Assembly: GCA_012845835.1 (NCBI GenBank) | Contig: JABAKD010000023.1 | Coordinates: forward strand, 22,631,108-22,695,107 | Length of the DNA: 64,000 bases | Direction of reading: 5' to 3' | Origin: Undaria pinnatifida | Lineage: Eukaryota > Sar > Phaeophyceae > Laminariales > Alariaceae | Shown: one piece after another, positions 44,071-55,410 of the stretch | Layout: each line of letters begins with the position of its first letter | How positions within the stretch are numbered: position 1 is the first letter of the stretch | Translations under genes and position numbers: made by a program | Notes under the pieces: generated by a model | What the model was told of the DNA's origin: nothing | Database searches by the model: none | What the model saw: only the letters and a program-made list of their open reading frames with translations

Positions 44071-45388
44071 TGGGTGGCATGTGTTCTCGGGGATTACGAA
44101 CTTTTCTTCCCCAGATCCTAGCACAAACCTCGCTTAGTGGCCTTTACAATGGCGACGCCGGCCAGGTAATCGACCCCCCCCCGTGTGTCGGAGGTCAGAG
44201 AACACGTACCGAAGAAATAACGCGAAGACATTAGCCCTGTGTGCAGACTACGCACCAAACGTCTCACAGGGCACGATTTTTCGGAGATCTCGTCGTAGAT
44301 CTCGACGTCGAGGCCTCGCGCGCGCGCTACGGCGCCGAGCGGGCGGATCAGCTGAGCCGGTGGTTGCAGGCGAGGCGGGGACACGCCTCAGCGAAGAAAC
44401 CGCGCGGAAAGGCGGTCAGAGGCGGGAGATATCCGCAGACGTGAGGATGTGCATATGTGATAAGCGAACTAAGATATATAGATTTTTTGAGCTATAGTAA
44501 CCGGAACCATTATTTAACTGCTTTTGAATCGTCTTGTATCATTATTCGGTCGCAAGAAAAAAAATGAAAATGAAATGAAACGAAACGAGATGAAATGGAA
44601 TGAACAACAAGACAAATGTACTGTAGCAAAACTGAGAACGACAGGAAAAGACAGGAAACCGGGGCACACCAAGTGCACCTTTCCAGGCAACCGAGTAAAT
44701 ACACAGCGAAACACGGCTGGTACGCTGCGTCTCAGGGATGATTTTCGTTTGTCTCCAAGTCGGAAATAATAGCCGTTACTCCCTCGGGGTCTGAGCCCGT
44801 CTTTTGTATATTATATATTATATTACCCTTGTAATACCTGGTAAATTTTACGGGTTGCTTCCGATACGCTATACCCTGATGCCTGGTATACACGATAGCA
44901 CCACTGATAATATAGCAGCAGGGTGGACGCGTAACGTTACCATGTTGTTGTTGTCGTTGTTTTCTCACATCAACTCTTGTCGCGAGCTGCACCAATAGGC
45001 TGACGTGCTGATTGCTCTGAACACTGCGTAGCGAGTTGTTGCGACATACTGCATTACAGTACAGGCCCGCTCATAAGAAACCAGAAATCGGGCTTAAGCT
45101 GTCTTTCTCATTTGAAAAAGCGGTGTGTCACGCACTAACTTCAGTATAATAGCTGTCGACTTTCTTATTTCCCCCGTAATGTTTAGGCCGAGTTTCTTGT
45201 GGGGTACGTTCTTATGAGAGGGCCGGACGCGTGTGTGTACGACACGAAAGTGCTGACTCTTCATCCTAGGGATGGGATATCTTGTCGTCACAAAGCCACG
45301 ACATATGTTTACGAGCACAGCAGTTTCACATTATACCCCTGGTATTTGTTTAATGGGAGACGTTACACACACGGTCGTCTCCCGAGGG
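44071..45388. other. No supported gene
   Basis: A 67-codon frame at 44241-44444 looks mildly protein-like (Arg/Ala-rich) but has no motif. At 44943-44976 a variant of the CAA-tail leader occurs on the - strand. Confidence 0.35.
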
Positions 45389-45392
45389 AAAA

Positions 45393-45448
<56 letters not shown>

Positions 45449-45462
45449 AAATAAATAAATAG
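45389..45462. repeat. (AAAT)n microsatellite
   Basis: About 18 AAAT units with one interruption near 45446. Confidence 0.97.
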
Positions 45463-46299
45463 AATAACGAGATGAACCAATAATACGTTGTACATGCAGT
45501 ACGCATTTCTCGCGATGCGTTTCAGCATTCCCGAGTGCCCTGTAGACTACGATGTATGTATTTATTGTTTTCCATGTTTATTGGGTAAAAAGGCGACCGA
45601 AGGATAAATATGCCGCCTGGTTAGTTTGTCGTGTTACGTTTTGATCAGCTATCGGAAGGCGACGGAAGGACGCATGCGCCGCTTTAATGTCAAGTGCTAT
45701 AACCAACACGCTCGAGGCTATCGTATTGCGTGTTGTTGATGGTACCCATGTTCCCTCTTGCATAAGAGCGGAAGGCTTCCTTTTAAGAAAGTACGATTCA
45801 TTTATTATACCCATACTGGTGCGTTCGCGCATGCTTGGCCGCGCCTATCACCTACTAGTATGGGTCTGGCTGAGCTTGGGAGGAACGTTGTTTCTATCTC
45901 CTTTCAGCAAGGAGATAGGAGTCAGGCCTCTCTAGGCGATACTGAACTGTCCCGCTGATATGTGAAAGCATACACACATTCGTGTACCTCGCACATTAAC
46001 ACAATTAGCGGCTGCTATGTTGGCCGACGCCCCGTGCTCCGCTGTACATGTCCTTCGCCTGTCTAGTGATATCGTGTTTCTATAAAATAGCTGTGCAAGG
46101 CATCCGCTTGCCACTGGTCCATCCCCATCCTCTGCTATCGCCGTCCTACCTCGTCGCTATCGCGCGTTGTCTTTATGTCGCCGCGAACGCGGCATTTCTT
46201 GCTTCTGTCTTGTGTCAGTTTGGTTTGGTCTGTTTTCGTTTTGTTGACCGCGTGATGGTGTGTTGCTTTTCTAGGAGAGACAGGGTGAAGGCCCATATT
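45463..46299. other. No supported gene
   Basis: Frames under 150 codons with no motif. The frame at 46048 runs into the following tandem repeat. Confidence 0.35.
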
Positions 46300-46640
46300 C
46301 ATTTGGGTCTGTGCCTATTGGGACCGCTGTTGCTGTCTTCCATGCTAAAGGGAAGACGGCAACCAGGCCCCTCTAGGTCTGTGCCTTGCCACGTGGCTTA
46401 CGCCTGTTTTGGGTTAGGCCTGTGCCTATTGGGACCGCTGTCGCTGTCTCCCATGCTTTATGGGAAGACGGCAACCAGGCCCCTCTAGGTCTGCGCCTTG
46501 CCACGGGGCTTACGCCTGTTCTTGGCTGGGTCTGTGCCTTTTGGGACCGCGGTTGCTGCCTCCTTTGCAAAAGGAAGACGGAAATCAGGTCCCTCTAGGT
46601 CTGTGCCTTGCCGCGTGACTTGCACCTGTTTTACGTTCAT
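46300..46640 (+). repeat. Tandem repeat, about 111-bp unit, three copies plus a diverged fourth
   Basis: GGAAGACGG recurs at 46351, 46463 and 46573, with shared TTGGGACCGCTGT and CCCCTCTAGGTCTG phrases. A diverged copy is at about 46790-46890 (CGGGACCGTTGTTGCTATCT...GGGAGACGG). The hydrophobic frames across it are repeat products. Confidence 0.85.
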
Positions 46641-46890
46641 AGTCGAGTGTCTGTTAATATGTGGAGGGGGGCCCGGGACCTCTCGTTCGCTTCATGAAAA
46701 CGGCCCCGGGACCTCTCGTTTGCTCCATGAAAACGTTGTTATTGTTGTTTGGCGATATGGTGTGTTTGTGTGCCAGAGGGAATGCCCTTCAAGGGTGGGT
46801 CCGTACCCACCGGGACCGTTGTTGCTATCTTTCATGCTGAAGGGAGACGGCCATCCGCCCCTATCGGGCCGCGCCTGTCCACGGGGCGAA

Positions 46891-49130
46891 TGCCTCGGTA
46901 CATACGTTCCTGTCCGCGTGCCCGTACTTTTCATATTTAGGTTCCCCATGTTTGACAGACTACTCGTCGACGGGGGGGCGGTGCTGCCTTCGTCGGAAGC
47001 CTGCAACGGCATGGCAACATCCGAAATGGAACGAGCGATTCAGGTACTTTCCAACCCGGTATCTCGCGCCCCTAAATAGCGAGTCCCATCTGGATCAGCC
47101 TTTCCTTGGCGCCGTTTCCTCTGTCCGCTACCTTTCCCCCGTTCCCGGGGCCGCTCCCTCGCTCCGCACACTTGCCCGTGCGCAGTTCCCTCGCGCCGCA
47201 CGCTTGCCCGTGTGCCGCTCCCTCAAATAGGTCGCAGTCGCTGTGCGTGACTGCGTCACTTTGAACGAGGAACCTCCTGTATTTGATCGCAGATTTTAGG
47301 GTGTGGTGGTGGCTCGATTACAGAATAACAGCAGAAAGAGTCCCGAAACGAGGAAATATTCCTACAGAGGAGATATTTGTCAGGGAGTAATTTAATACGG
47401 GTATGTAGAGCAGTAGTAGTATAGTACTGCGGGTAAATGAGTATACACATGATTGAGTACGACACTTCGTAAATATTTAGACTGCAGAGTAGCACAACCC
47501 CTCGCCCCGTGTCCGTTGCCCTGATATGTTCTGCCGTTGATGGAGTTATAACTACGAGCTGAGAAAAGCAGTTGAAATATCACGTGGTATCGTCGTTGTC
47601 AAGTAACCGTTATGCAGTGGCATTGGAGAACAGTGAGAGAATTGCAAGCTGGTATGGAATGCATGAAGAGAGCCGAACACCCATGGCCACCCTCATTTCT
47701 GCTTTATCCTGTCCCCTGCTGCTTGTGTCGAGCCTATGCTGTCGAGGCGACATCTGATTCCACCCAGGAGGATAAGCTGGATGATCCGAGCTGCGGCAAC
47801 GCCGTGGCCGGAGGAAGAGGCAGCCCCAGCGGAGGCAACAACAGCAGTAGTAGTGTTTGGGGCATGGGACCCCGGGCATATTATGGTTTTCGAATGGAAT
47901 GTTATTGCCTGATTATATCGAACCAATTTAGTGGTTGAGTTTTTACTGACCGGGTTGATTGATTTGCATTGCGTCGGAAGAGTTACTGTTTAGGATGCGA
48001 AATGATTTCAGTCTACGGCAAATAGCCACGACTGAAGTACACCAGAGGGCGCGTTCGATCCAGATTATATGCCCTGGGTTTTGAGCTTTAAGTCGAATTC
48101 CGCCCTTCTTTGCGTTTGTGACGCGTTTTTAAGTAAGGTAGAACACGCGTGGAGGGAACTTCTGCGGTTACGTTCGTAGACAGACGGAGTTTCGAGGTAT
48201 TCGGGGATACTCAAGGAGTTTTAGGTCGGTTTTCTGGATCATGGAGTATTTATTGCCGGCTATTGCGCGAACCACAGCAGTATTTATGGCCGGTTCGTCC
48301 AGCAGTATTGGTTGTAAGTGGTCGCGGGAGCTTACTGCACTGTATGGGTATGTCACTTACTAATCCGAAGAATAATACCGTTTTTCCTTGACTAACCTTG
48401 AGGATAACGCCGTTTTTCCTTGCAATACATTTCGAGAGGGTTCGATGTTACCAGATCGAGCATTTATAATTTCGAGTACGGTGATTTGAGCGCAAGATTT
48501 AGAATATGGAAATAAGCACTCATGCTATCTCGCATTACCGTCGCGATCGGTGAATCTATCACAGGAATCTATGGCGGGAGTAGGGGATGCAAGGAGACTT
48601 TTATCCGGGGGAACGGTTCCTTGCGATCGCTTGCATTACATCTTTCTCTGAGTATTATTTTCGATGGGTCTACGTACGGTCATATCTGTTACGGTTGTGT
48701 TGTTGTCTGAGGGTTGAAGGATAGGGTTTTACTCTTCGTCGGGGCGAGCTTCCTCTTGATATTTGTGTTTTGGTAGTTGATAATTTATTAGTCTTGATTT
48801 GAGAACATGATATTCGAGTTGCAGATTCGAGTTTGAGCGTCCTAGTCCGATACGAGTTCATTAATATTTGACGAGGTATCGACCCTACGATGCCGTGCCT
48901 TTTCATGCACACAGCAGAGGGGGGAATATTAAGGTCGTGTACAGTGAGCAAGGAGGGCGTTGATCGTGCTCAGAACCACAACGCATAATATCTATCGTAT
49001 AGTAGGAGTTCCACAGGCTGGCTAGGGATTCTTGTAGTAGATTAATGAAAATCGGGATATAATACGAGCCGCTCGATGTTACTCGAGGCTTGGGCCGAGG
49101 CAGTTCGGCAGCCCGATAAAAATGAAAGAG
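46891..49130. other. No supported gene
   Basis: Several frames of 80-110 codons (for example 47612-47938) lack any recognisable motif. GGACCTCTCGTTYGCTYCAT-type phrases occur twice near 46676-46730. Confidence 0.3.
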
Positions 49131-49256
49131 GGGGTTTCCGTGTTAATTCTGTTTACCAAGACAACTTCCTGTGACAACTGCGGGTACACCTTTGGGGTTT
49201 CCGTGTTACTTCTGTTCCCCAAGATAACTTCCTGTGATAACTGCGGGTACACCTTT
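49131..49256 (+). repeat. Tandem duplication, 63-bp unit, two copies
   Basis: Units start at 49131 and 49194. Each runs from GGGGTTTCCGTGTTA to CTGCGGGTACACCTTT with a few substitutions. Confidence 0.9.
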
Positions 49257-49359
49257 AAAGGCCAATCAACACTATATGTATCTAGTAAATTATTTTGGTG
49301 TACGGGGTATAGGTTTCCGTGCTTTATCAAACGTAAGGGGTTTTCTTTGCCGGCCTGGT

Positions 49360-50460
49360 TTGTGTGCTAGCCAGTCTTCGTTGCCAGTTAAAAGTTCGTC
49401 TGTTTCCGTGTTTCCGATTGACTCCTTTATGTAATAGTTACTTGTTGTTCAAATTCATGTGTCTGCTAGGGGGGATGTTTCAGGTTAGGAACCGTTCCAC
49501 TAGTCGCGTTTTATTGTCTGGGGCTCTTTTTGTCACGCAACAGCTTGCGGGTACGTTATGTTTGGGTGTCTATTTGGTTTTTCGGTACGTCATTTTCGTG
49601 CGTTGCGCTTATCGGAATGGTGGAAGGGTTTTATCGTGCGTTATCTGTGTGGGACTTGTTTTGATTTTGGTTGGTGTGTACGGTATTTTTGAGTGGGTTA
49701 TTGAGTTGGTTTTGGGGTGCGTTATTTTGGGGCGAGGCGCTAGGTTGGCGAAACTGGGGAAAAGTTGGTTGCGTTATATTTGTTCGGCTCGGGGGAGCGT
49801 TGTTTTATGTTGACTTTCGGGGTCGGGGATCAGTTTTGTTTTAGGCATGAGTTCTCTTTGATTTTATGTTAAAATTACGGGTTACTATACGCGGGGTCTA
49901 CGGTTGCTGTTTTTTTGCACAAGTTCACAACTTTGGGGGAGGTGATCCTTCTTCGTCGGGGACTCTCCTCAGTGCGATGCGTGGGTTATTTTATGATATC
50001 TCTTTGTCGAGGTCGAAGACTTTCTGGATTTTGTGCGTGTGACATTTCATGGTATTGCTTGGAGCGATTGTTCTTTGTTAAGAACCTTTCTGGGTTTCTG
50101 AAGGGGTTATTTGGTTTATGCGCGTGTTCCAAGGTATTATATGCGGAATTTGTTTTTGTTGCTTCATGCGTGGGTTATATGTTTTGTCTGGAACCGTCCT
50201 TGGTACTATGCGTGAGCTGTTTAACTATCTCTCCTGAAGGGATCTTTCTTTGTCGAGGACCCTTCTGGGTTTATATGTTGGTCATTTTGTGTTTACGCGT
50301 GTATGACGGGGTATTCCATGCGGGCGATATTTTTGTGGACTGCGCTATCTTGTTTTACGAGTGTGCTACAAGGTATGCCGTGCGGGAGTTATCTTTGGGG
50401 TCTTGGCGTAAGTTCGCAACTTTAGAGCTGGGCGGAGTTAATGGGTTTTCGTGTTAAGTT
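49360..50460 (+). other. G+T-skewed block with degenerate repeats
   Basis: The + strand is strongly enriched in G and T and poor in A and C. Long frames (150 and 180 codons) follow from that. Diverged phrases such as ATCTTTCTTTGTCGAGGACC, TTCTGGGTTT and GCGTGGGTTAT recur every 100 bp or so between 49960 and 50300. The predicted products are hydrophobic, Cys-rich and without a domain, so no gene is called. Confidence 0.5.
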
Positions 50461-51543
50461 ACTGCACGAGGGCGGGAGCCACCCGCTCGTGATCGAGACA
50501 GGGGAGGCTCCGTAGAGATGGCGCGCGGTGAACATGCCGGAAGGCCCCAATTGCAAGAAGGGCGTCCCGTTCACCGCGTTAGTGAGTAAGGCGGCGCATG
50601 AGTGTGCGTGCTGGGGAGGGTTTTTCCTATCGGATAAAGGCCGGGTTTTCTTTCCTCAGTCTTGGTTGGCATAGTGTATTTCGGACCCACCTTAGATATC
50701 GCGTGACCGGCCTCGTCCGGCCGACAAGCTGGGGAGGATGTTACAGCGGTTTTCCATGGGTCCGAGGGTTTCCAGAGAAGGGCTGGGCGCGGTGATCGAC
50801 GGGGACAATGCGAGTTCAACTCGGAGATGAAACGCCTGTACGAAAGGTTGTGCTGTGGGCTGGAGAGCCCACAGCTCTACCCTAGCTCCCTATAGGTTGT
50901 ACTGCCACGCTCGGTGCTGGACTTCGCAAGGAGATTACCAGCTAGGACAGCACTATACGATGGCTCACCAGCAAGGACCGCAGGCTGCGTGGTACAACGG
51001 TCAGTCAGTGCATGAACTCGGAACGAGCGTGAACGTGTTGTGTACTTGCCCAGCAGGAAGGCTGGGGAGGAAGAGCTCTGGAATAATACAATCGATGTGT
51101 GTTTTGGTGTCGTGCATATGGATTTGGGGACGAGAGTCCGGAGCAAAGCTCCCATCATGAGTGATATGCATGCATGCGTCGAGGCCTCCTCCTGTGAACT
51201 GATATACACAAAGCACGTTCCTCTGACACCATATCATCCCAGGATGCATCGTATTTCGAATACGAGACCGACAAGGAGAAGTCGACAGGAACAAGTAATA
51301 CCCACATACATGTATATTAATGTAAGGTGCACTCGAATATGGCATCAAGATCATAAAATACGTAGGTGATATTATAAGGATACTTGGTGTTGTACGTAGT
51401 ATGCATATAATATAACGCGTACTTGTAAGTGAACGAATACTTTATGGATATCATACGCATATAATCTTCTCTGCATCAAGACATTTGAAGAGGAGATGGC
51501 ACAAAAGCATATACGGATACATGAAACGATGATCAGTTGTGGC
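50461..51543. other. No supported gene; possible splice pair
   Basis: A GTGAGTAAGG donor at 50581 and a TTCTTTCCTCAG acceptor about 75 bp later make a plausible short intron, but no flanking frame is recognisable. Confidence 0.25.
50852..50875. repeat. Perfect 10-bp hairpin
   Basis: GCTGTGGGCT and AGCCCACAGC flank a GGAG loop, giving a compact stem-loop in otherwise unassigned sequence. Confidence 0.9.
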
Positions 51544-51916
51544 TGTTATAAGGCTTAGTTTGGGTAAGCTATTGGTTAACCTTTTGCAAGTGGTCAAACG
51601 GACAAATACCCCACTAATAACCTTAACAAATGGCGTCGTCGACAGACCATGGGTTTTTGGGTCGTGGGTTCGATCCCCACATCCACCATAATAAACTTTT
51701 TCAGATTTTCCCATGGCGAACTTGAAAAATACTCTCCCCGGTATACCCAGGAAATGAAACGGCTTGGATATATTGACAGGTCCGCCCGTATATCCGGCCG
51801 ACCTGGTATCCCGCCGTTTCAGGGGGGGAGAGTGTTATAAGGCTTAGTTTGGGTAAGCTATTGGTTAACCTTTTGCAAGTGGTCAAACGGATTAATGCCC
51901 CACTAATTCCTTAACA
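51544..51916 (+). mobile_element. TRIM element copy C (defines orientation)
   Basis: It is 373 bp with terminal repeats 51544-51628 and 51833-51916 (TGTTATAAGG to CTTAACA) and a 4-bp target duplication TGGC (51540-51543 and 51917-51920). Two bases inside the 5' repeat is TGGCGTCGTCGACAG (51631), in the position and with the TGG start of a primer-binding site. AGGGGGGGAGAG (51821-51832) abuts the 3' repeat as a polypurine tract. The interior has a T-arm-like stem-loop GTGGG-TTCGATC-CCCAC (51664-51680). It is non-coding and non-autonomous. Confidence 0.92.
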
Positions 51917-51920
51917 TGGC

Positions 51921-52594
51921 CGTGTGGCCCAATATCGTCAAACGGTATGGACATGAGACTGTGTGGAGCATTCATTGATGTAAACCTGTATCTGGGGGGG
52001 GGGATATGGAGAATGCACTCGGCCAGCCAAGGTTGTATTTGTTTTGTATCTATCTGGAGTCATGTTGCCCCTGGTGTGTATATGGTATACGGAGAACGGG
52101 CTCGTTCAGCCAACACTTATAGGTGTGAGTACAGGTTTGTACGGAAGAGTCATTACACAGTACGATCGCATAAAAACCGATGTGAGGCCAATGAATTAGT
52201 TACGGGGGGGTCTGGCGCAATGAAGGATAAATTAGTTCAATTAATTTCAGGGGATGCTGCGATAAATAATGCCGATGGAAAAATCAAATTATTGAATCAA
52301 TTTCATTTGATTTTCGGTTTCGTTTATACCACGACTGGAACGTCGAAATAGATACCTGAAAATTTAGCCAACAGGCATAGCTCTTACCGAATGATGTACG
52401 TCATCGGCCGAAGTTAACAGTAACATTAACAGCCACACATAATTAATTATGATAATCGAAAACGGAGGGCTGGGTAAATACCTCACCACAGCGGAGAGTT
52501 AGGGCGTATTTATCCAGACAGTCACCACGGCAAAAAAGGTCGACGAACGGCATCACCATGTGTGTGGGGGACCCGACTATCAATAGGACAAAGC
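51921..52594. other. Unassigned; one 134-codon frame
   Basis: The frame at 51947-52351 includes SGAMKDKLVQLISGDAAINN but no recognised domain. Confidence 0.3.
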
Positions 52595-52900
52595 CGGTAG
52601 CCCCGTTGGTGTATCAGGTTATCCTTGAGCCTGGTATAGGTCCGTTTCGCGAGTTCGAGCCCCTCCGAGTGCATACTCGTATAAATTCGTGGGGATTTTT
52701 CTTGTGCATAAATTAATTTGCGGACAGCGCGAGAGCATGAGTTAGCAACGCTCGATGAAAACTCGACGAGCAGTGGCATTGCTGAACTCTATGCGCGATA
52801 AAAATTGAAGGCAAGAACCGGGGGGGAGAAGGGAGGACACCTGTGACTACGCTTGTCCAGAAGATGGAAGGTAGAAGTGTGCAAAAAAAAAGGACAATAA
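52595..52900 (+). mobile_element. tRNA-derived SINE, copy 2
   Basis: The A-box-like TTGGTGTATCAGG (52606-52618) and B-box GTTCGAGCCC (52653-52662) match the layout of copy 1 at 19081. The shared body includes CGTGGGGATTTTTCTTGTGC and ends GTGTGC(A)9. It is diverged from copy 1 by many substitutions, so both are old. Confidence 0.7.
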
Positions 52901-52954
52901 CCAAACAAACACTATAATAATGGCCAAATAAAACCAGGGGTAACGTCCGGAAGG

Positions 52955-53215
52955 GTCAATCTGAAAAATACTTCACAACTATGGGCGGCTGTGTGCCGGT
53001 GGAAAGTTTCAGAGAGTTTTTGTGGCAAGTCCGGCAAGATATACGATCAAAGGGGATGACGGATATCGAGTCGGATTATAACAACGATACCTAACAATAA
53101 AGCAGCTGGTATAAGACGTGCCTTGCGCGTGCTTTCACAGTGTCGGTCTGAATAAAATACTTCGCAGCTACGAACGGATGTGTGAGGGCGGCAGAGTGTT
53201 ATTGTGGCAAGTCCA
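52955..53215 (+). repeat. Diverged tandem duplication, about 190-bp unit
   Basis: TCTGAAAAATACTTCACAAC...TTTGTGGCAAGTCC is echoed by TCTGAATAAAATACTTCGCA...TTGTGGCAAGTCC about 185 bp later. Confidence 0.6.
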
Positions 53216-53271
53216 AGTATGAGATGACGACACGACTGTGTCGGATCTTGAATTGGGGGGTAGTACACACT

Positions 53272-53293
53272 TGAATTTGCGAGTTAATGTGAG

Positions 53294-53324
<31 letters not shown>

Positions 53325-53325
53325 G
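53272..53325 (+). repeat. (CAA)n with shared leader, copy 2
   Basis: GCGAGTTAATGTGAGAAC precedes about ten CAA units. The same leader and repeat occur on the - strand at 25446-25488. Confidence 0.8.
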
Positions 53326-53546
53326 ATACCTGGCGTAACAGTTAGAGCGCTATACACACAGGTTGACCTCGCTCGAAAAGTGCGTGCGGGTCTGGGGGGC
53401 GAGACGATAGAGGGACAGACGACGTGTCCCATCATCTTGGCTCATGAGATGACACATCGTACCTGGTACACGATAGGGGTGCCCCCCCTTTCGAATGTTT
53501 GAATTTTCAATTGCCATGAAAATATTACAAGAATTTATTATAAACA

Positions 53547-53658
53547 TTAAAATACACTCCAGCTGTGAGATCGAATATTTTGTCGAAACTCATCTTTGCA
53601 AGCTCTGTGTGATACTCCGATCGCGCGTATTACGGGTTGTGTGTCCTCATGAAGGATA
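53547..53658 (-). repeat. Dispersed 110-150-bp repeat, copy 1
   Basis: Inverse copy of the repeats at 62472 and 63630. The shared core includes CTCACAGCTGGAGTGTATTT and GATGAGTTTCGACAAAATAT. Confidence 0.9.
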
Positions 53659-53800
53659 CAGGTAATACAAGGGCTCCGCTCCGCGGGCAGCTAATGCCGC
53701 CCGCTACGCTCGCAGAAGGAAGATGTTGATATGAAAATGTACATATGATGCATACGAGCACACGATATCAAATAATTGGCGACTTGATAATGCCAAGAGA
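53659..53800 (+). repeat. Hairpin-bearing dispersed repeat, copy 3
   Basis: AATACAAGGGCTCCGCTC leads into the stem GCGGGCAGC/GCCGCCCGC (one weak pair), then CTACGCTCGCAGAAGGA and TTGGCGACTTGATAATGCCA. It begins exactly where the dispersed repeat at 53547 ends. Confidence 0.6.
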
Positions 53801-54059
53801 TATGTTGGAAATCTCATTGCACAACGCTGTTTCCTTGCTCGCTAGCTGACGTTTTTCGTTTTGTGAAACACTATATTTTGAATGTATAAAAATAAAGAAA
53901 ATACTGAAAACATACGAGTACGAGTATAGAATATTATTATGTATTAATTCCAAAATACCAAGGACCGTTTTTAGGCTTCAAACGCTTCCTACTCTTATCG
54001 CACAAGGTCACTGGTGCGCGTATGGCAATGCAATACATGCATGCTTATGATTACGTGGC

Positions 54060-55410
54060 ACCAGTAACCGTACAACTTTAATGATAAAAACACGGAATGA
54101 AAGTCCTTCCCTTGGAAAAAAACGTTGCAGTCTATCAACACTAGTGGTGTTCGTACATCAAACATGATGATGAAACAATGCAAGATGTGGCCGTACACCG
54201 TTGGCACCAACGTACACGCGCCCTATACAACTTCTTGTAGCACGCTTTGGCCCAAAAATATACGTGTGGCATACAAAGCCGAGTGCAAAATGATGAACTT
54301 ACACGGTTACAGCAATGCAATTGGGAGAGATCCCCACCGCTTGTTCCTCCATGAGAAAAAGAAGGAGGGATAGATGGACGATGAATGCAGGCCAATAGTC
54401 TATATAAAAACAAAACTAGTCGCTCGTCGTTGAACAGTACAATTGAGAGAGAGATCCCCACTGCTTGTTCCTGGATAGTCTATATTAAAACAAAAATAAG
54501 TAGTCGAGGAGATAGATGCCCTTTCCCCTTGTCGTTGAGGGTGACGTACAGACATCAAATAATGCAGGGGGTGGCTCTACACCGTTGTCGCCAAGGTACA
54601 CGTACTCCATACAACTTCAGCCGACAACAATACTGGCAATGAAATTCCTCCCCCTTCTGGGAAGAAGGAAGGTTTGCCGTCCATTAAAGCTAGCGGTGTA
54701 CGGTAGAGCGCACATTACATGACTATCTTTAAGCGTCAACAGCGACATACACGTACTCTGTCGCGAACTTACGCGTGGTCGCGAACTTATGTACGCGTAG
54801 CAGAGACTACTGGGAACACCCTACACATTTAACCGACAAAAATACGGACAATGAAATTCCTCCCCTCCCTTGGGAAAACAACTTTGCAGTCTATCAACGC
54901 TAGTGGCGCTGGTAGATCGCACATGATCATACAAAAATGCAGGATGTGGCCGTACAACGTTGGCACAAACGTACACGTGCTCTGTACAACTTCAGCAGAC
55001 AATGATACTGATTACAAATTCCTTTACCCTTTGGTAGCAAAACGAAGAAATTAAAGGGACGCCCCCCTCTTTTGAGAAATCAAGGGAAAATCTTAATTGT
55101 TGAAGCTGGTGTACAGAGCATCTAACAATAATGCAGGGTGTGGCCGCACACCGTTGTCTCCAACGTACACGTCCTCTATACGACTAAAGCCGACACTAGT
55201 ACAGGCAATGAAATCCCTCTTCCCTCTGGGTGAAAGAAGGAAGGTTTGTCCTTTACAACACCAGAGGTGTGCTGTAGAGCGTACATGACATGGCTATCTC
55301 TAAGCGTCGACAGCGACGTCCATGTACTTTACTTCACATAAGATGGCCATGGTGGCCCGAACGCATGTACGCGTAGCAGAGACTGCTTTGAAACGACTAA
55401 AGTACTTGAG
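54060..55410. repeat. Degenerate tandem array, about 190-370-bp spacing, four or more units
   Basis: Each unit carries GATGTGGCCGTACACCGTTG, then CCAACGTACACG and TACAACTTC, and a second half with AATGAAATTCCTCCC and CAGTCTATCAACRCTAGTGG. Units lie near 54180, 54565, 54945 and 55135. The block ACGCGTAGCAGAGACTRCT occurs at two of them. Frames here are repeat shadows. Confidence 0.75.

Noticed and set aside
46048-47079. Open frames of 146 and 193 codons
   Set aside because: They are mostly made of the 111-bp tandem repeat.
49915-50457. 180-codon hydrophobic open frame
   Set aside because: It follows from G+T skew and degenerate repeats; no domain or start context.
51629-51690. A genuine tRNA gene inside the TRIM
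   Set aside because: Only the T-arm and part of an acceptor strand are present. The A-box to B-box spacing is short and no anticodon arm closes.
53272-53325. CRISPR-like or regulatory array
   Set aside because: It is a simple CAA microsatellite; no repeat-spacer structure exists anywhere in the window.
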